Shown one piece after another: positions 61,819 through 64,000 of a stretch of 64,000 nt of DNA (its first letter is position 1; each line of letters begins with the position of its first letter). Location of the stretch: NCBI RefSeq assembly GCF_024211275.1, contig NZ_JAMLDX010000002.1, positions 62,001 through 126,000 on the forward strand, in the 5' to 3' direction. The notes below the pieces were generated by a model. The model saw only the letters and a program-made list of their open reading frames with translations. It had not been told where the DNA came from and did not search any database. The DNA is from Sphingomonas tagetis. Lineage in GTDB: Bacteria; Pseudomonadota; Alphaproteobacteria; Sphingomonadales; Sphingomonadaceae. Both the position numbers and the translations under genes were made by a program.

Positions 61819-62658
61819 TTACTGCGACGGCGTCAGGTTCACCGCGGCGTACTTGCCGCGGCGATCGACCTCCAGCTCGAACTCGAGCCGGTCGCCTTCG
61901 TTGAGCGTCGGCATGCCCGCACGCTCGACCGCCGAAATGTGTACGAACGCGTCGGGCTGTCCGTCGTCGCGCTGAATGAAGCCGAAGCCCTTCATCGCGT
62001 TGAAGAACTTGACCGTACCGGTCGCCTTCTCACCGGTCAGCTGGCGCTGCGGCCCGCCGCGGTCGCCGCCGCCGAAGCCGCCACCCGGGCCGCCGCGATC
62101 GCCACGATCCTCACGCGGCGCACGCTCCTGCACCGGCAACGGCTCGCCTTCGATCTTGAGGTCGGTCGCCGAGATGCGTCCGCCGCGATCGACCAGCGTG
62201 AAGCCCAGCGGCTGACCTTCGGCCAGACCGGTCAGACCGGCCTGCTCGACTGCGCTGATGTGAACGAACACGTCCTCGCCGCCATCGTCGCGAACGACGA
62301 AGCCGAAGCCCTTCTGACCGTTGAAGAACTTGACCACGCCAGTGCCTTCGCCAACGACCTGTGGGGGCATGCCGCCACCGCCGCCGCCGCGACCGCCGCC
62401 GAAGCCGCCGCCACCACCACCGCCGCCGCCGAAGCCACCACCGCCGCCACCGCCGCGGTAACCACCGCCACCGCCGCCGCCGCCGAAGCCGCCACCGCCG
62501 CCAAAGCCGCCACGGTCACCGAAACCGCCGCCGCCAAAGCCGCCGCGATCACCACCGCCAAAGCTGCTGCCGCCGCCAAACTCGTCGCCGCCGAAACCGT
62601 CGCGCTTGTCTCTGCCGCGCCCGCCGCGATCACCGCGGCGCCCTCGATCAAAACTCAT
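61819..62658 (-). CDS. Double cold-shock-domain protein with long RGG/glycine-rich N-terminus
   Basis: A 279-aa protein. Residues 1-96 are almost all Gly with Arg/Phe/Asp (RGG and FGGG repeats). CSD1 spans about 105-169 (RNP1 KGFGFV, RNP2 VFVHI), a second Gly/Arg linker is at 180-205, and CSD2 spans about 211-276 (KGFGFI, AFVHI). It should bind single-stranded RNA/DNA. The low-complexity arm is reminiscent of eukaryotic RGG proteins and could drive assembly. An internal Met at 97 is an alternative start giving only the two CSDs. Confidence 0.85.
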   Translation of the reverse strand: MSFDRGRRGDRGGRGRDKRDGFGGDEFGGGSSFGGGDRGGFGGGGFGDRGGFGGGGGFGGGGGGGGYRGGGGGGGFGGGGGGGGGFGGGRGGGGGGMPPQVVGEGTGVVKFFNGQKGFGFVVRDDGGEDVFVHISAVEQAGLTGLAEGQPLGFTLVDRGGRISATDLKIEGEPLPVQERAPREDRGDRGGPGGGFGGGDRGGPQRQLTGEKATGTVKFFNAMKGFGFIQRDDGQPDAFVHISAVERAGMPTLNEGDRLEFELEVDRRGKYAAVNLTPSQ

Positions 62659-62863
62659 TGCCCTGTTCGTCTTCCCGGTCGCCCAACTTCACTCCGAAAA
62701 CCATACGCTGGACGAGGGCGCAGGCATTCAGGCGCTCCAACGGGACGCCTACAGAATCAGGTCATAACCGAGAAAAGATCAATGCGCGAACATTTTCGTC
62801 GCGATTTTGCGCTCGTTCCGGCCGATACTTGCGTCTGTCACGCAGTAGCGGCATTTCGGCAAC

Positions 62864-63667
62864 ATGGACATCACAACGTTGCTTGCCGACCCGGCCGCCT
62901 GGGCCGCCCTTCTTACCCTGATCGTGATGGAGGTGGTGCTCGGCATCGACAACCTCATCTTCATCTCGATCCTGACCAACAAGCTGCCCGAGCATCAGCA
63001 GCAAAAGGCCCGCCGCATCGGCATCGGGCTCGCGCTGGTGATGCGCATCCTGCTGCTGTCGATGATCTGGGTGATCGTCTCGCTCACCGCGCCGGTGTTC
63101 GATCTCGGCCTGCAGGGCGCGCCCGGCGCGCATGGCGAACCGAGCTTCGAGACGGCCTTTTCATGGCGCGACCTGATCCTGATCGCAGGCGGGCTGTTCC
63201 TCGTGTGGAAGGCGACCAAGGAAATCCACCACACGATCGACCCGGTGCCGAGCGACGACGAACTACTCGACAAGAAGCAGGTCGCGACGCTCAACTTCGG
63301 CTCGGCGATCTTCCAGATCATCCTGCTCGACATGGTGTTCTCGGTCGACTCGATCCTGACCGCGGTCGGCATGACCGACGAGATCGCGATCATGGTCACC
63401 GCCGTGATCGTCACCGTCGGCGTGATGCTCGTCGCCGCCGATCCGCTCGCCAATTTCATCAAGCGCAACCCGACGGTGGTGATGCTCGCGCTCGGTTTCC
63501 TGCTGATGATCGGCGCGGTGCTGATCGCTGACGGCTTCGGCGTGCATGTGCCCAAGGGCTATATCTACGCCGCGATGGCGTTCTCGGCACTGGTCGAATC
63601 GCTCAACATGATCGCGCGCCGCTCCAAGACGAAGCGCGACGGCGGCACGCCGCCTACGAGCCATTGA
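62864..63667 (+). CDS. TerC family membrane protein
   Basis: A 267-aa TerC/YoaE-like protein with seven membrane helices. [25 protein letters not shown] in helix 1 and [19 protein letters not shown] in the middle carry the paired acidic residues typical of the family (metal ion export, especially Mn in some members). The 205-bp gap to the divergent cold-shock gene has no recognised riboswitch. Confidence 0.9.
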   Translation: MDITTLLADPAAWAALLTLIVMEVVLGIDNLIFISILTNKLPEHQQQKARRIGIGLALVMRILLLSMIWVIVSLTAPVFDLGLQGAPGAHGEPSFETAFSWRDLILIAGGLFLVWKATKEIHHTIDPVPSDDELLDKKQVATLNFGSAIFQIILLDMVFSVDSILTAVGMTDEIAIMVTAVIVTVGVMLVAADPLANFIKRNPTVVMLALGFLLMIGAVLIADGFGVHVPKGYIYAAMAFSALVESLNMIARRSKTKRDGGTPPTSH

Positions 63668-63697
63668 GCGTTCACACTTAAACCGCTAGGCGGGCGC

Positions 63698-64000
63698 ATG
63701 GCCGTTTACCTGCACGAAGAAGACCTGCCCGCCGACGTGTTCGCCCCGGGCGCCGACATCGCCGTCGACACCGAGACGATGGGGCTGCTGACGCCGCGCG
63801 ACCGGCTGTGCGTGGTGCAGCTGTCGGACGGCGGCGCGGACGAGCATCTCGTGCGCTTTTCGCCCGGCAGCGACTATGCCGCGCCGAACCTCAAGGCGCT
63901 GCTCGCCGACCCATCGCGGGTGAAGCTCTATCATTTCGGACGCTTCGATCTCGCTGCGATCCGTCACTATCTCGGCGTTACTGCCGCGCCGGTCTATTGC
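63698..64000 (+). CDS. rnd: Ribonuclease D (3'-truncated by window)
   Basis: 101 residues are visible from ATG 63698. AVDTETMGL is Exo I of the DEDD 3'-5' exonuclease domain and KLYHFGRFDLAAIRHYLG is Exo II. The rest of the exonuclease domain and any HRDC domain lie beyond the edge. It trims tRNA and other RNA 3' ends. The short form without HRDC (about 200 aa) is common in alphaproteobacteria, but cannot be decided here. Confidence 0.88.
   Translation, partial: MAVYLHEEDLPADVFAPGADIAVDTETMGLLTPRDRLCVVQLSDGGADEHLVRFSPGSDYAAPNLKALLADPSRVKLYHFGRFDLAAIRHYLGVTAAPVYC

Noticed and set aside
62659..62863. Possible manganese riboswitch upstream of terC
   Set aside because: I could not find the conserved yybP-ykoY helices or motifs; the gap has only short, unconvincing complementarities.
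61687..63531. Long open frame (614 aa) on the plus strand over the cold-shock gene
   Set aside because: Its middle is an Ala/Thr repeat caused by reading the Gly-rich codons in antisense, and it runs into the TerC gene. The minus-strand frame has two real cold-shock domains.

Overview
The window is GC-rich, densely coded DNA from an alphaproteobacterium, most likely Sphingomonas or a close sphingomonad. The evidence is the gene content and order: cysI-DUF934-cysH, sdhCDA, mdh-sucD-sucA-odhB-lpd, a PrsK/PrsR/PrsT module beside an XrtA-type sugar transferase, a C13-family peptidase, and TerC. Intergenic palindromes of the kind common in this group are also present. No rRNA, tRNA, CRISPR array, transposase or phage gene was seen. 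The identification rests on reading the sequence, not on a database search.

Layout. 1-2668: assimilatory sulfate reduction (3' part of a sirohaem sulfite/nitrite reductase, a DUF934 protein, APS-type CysH). 2700-4258: lipid kinase and metallophosphoesterase. 4277-9604 (minus): PrmA, a subclass B3-like metallo-beta-lactamase, an SDR and two tandem soluble chemoreceptors. 9774-19567: succinate dehydrogenase, with sdhCDA split from sdhB by ParDE, a C13 peptidase, a ClpP-like protease and CreD; then an MBL hydrolase, a thioesterase and ZapE. 19888-28047: TCA block mdh, a small gene broken by an in-frame stop, sucD, sucA, odhB, lpd; sucC is not beside sucD. 28366-31584: CAP-domain lipoprotein, DUF2314, TRIC-like channel, TPR protein, small unknown protein. 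31626-36827 (minus): GNAT, SppA, and a Ser/Gly-rich lipoprotein followed by a TpsB/ShlB-family outer-membrane transporter. 37032-39176: CIRCE-controlled groESL with a clear terminator. 39181-41836 (minus): Asp/Asn hydroxylase, TrhO, mannose-1-phosphate guanylyltransferase. 41999-48843: XrtA-type polyprenyl sugar transferase, PrsK, PrsR and PrsT, which is an exopolysaccharide/PEP-CTERM regulatory module. 48902-55033: DUF815 ATPase, second lipid kinase, Uup-type ABC-F, membrane winged-helix regulator, DapD, HAD nucleotidase. 55156-64000: luciferase-like monooxygenase, a 53-aa Cys/His protein, a PhoPQ-like two-component system with a PepSY protein, tryptophan 2,3-dioxygenase with a kynureninase-like enzyme, glutaminyl cyclase, an RGG-rich double cold-shock protein, TerC and the start of RNase D.

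How it works together. Much of the window is core metabolism: sulfate to sulfide, and 2-oxoglutarate through succinate to oxaloacetate. Around it lie envelope functions: signal peptide peptidase, secretion, exopolysaccharide priming, lipoproteins and stress two-component regulation. The most novel-looking items are the lipoprotein/TpsB pair with a strong intercistronic hairpin, the RGG-type double cold-shock protein, the protease/CreD block inside the sdh locus, the amber-interrupted gene in the TCA operon, and several perfect palindromes (30-bp arms at 19604-19713, 32-bp arms at 56157-56236) plus a G-quadruplex-type tract at 34211-34230.
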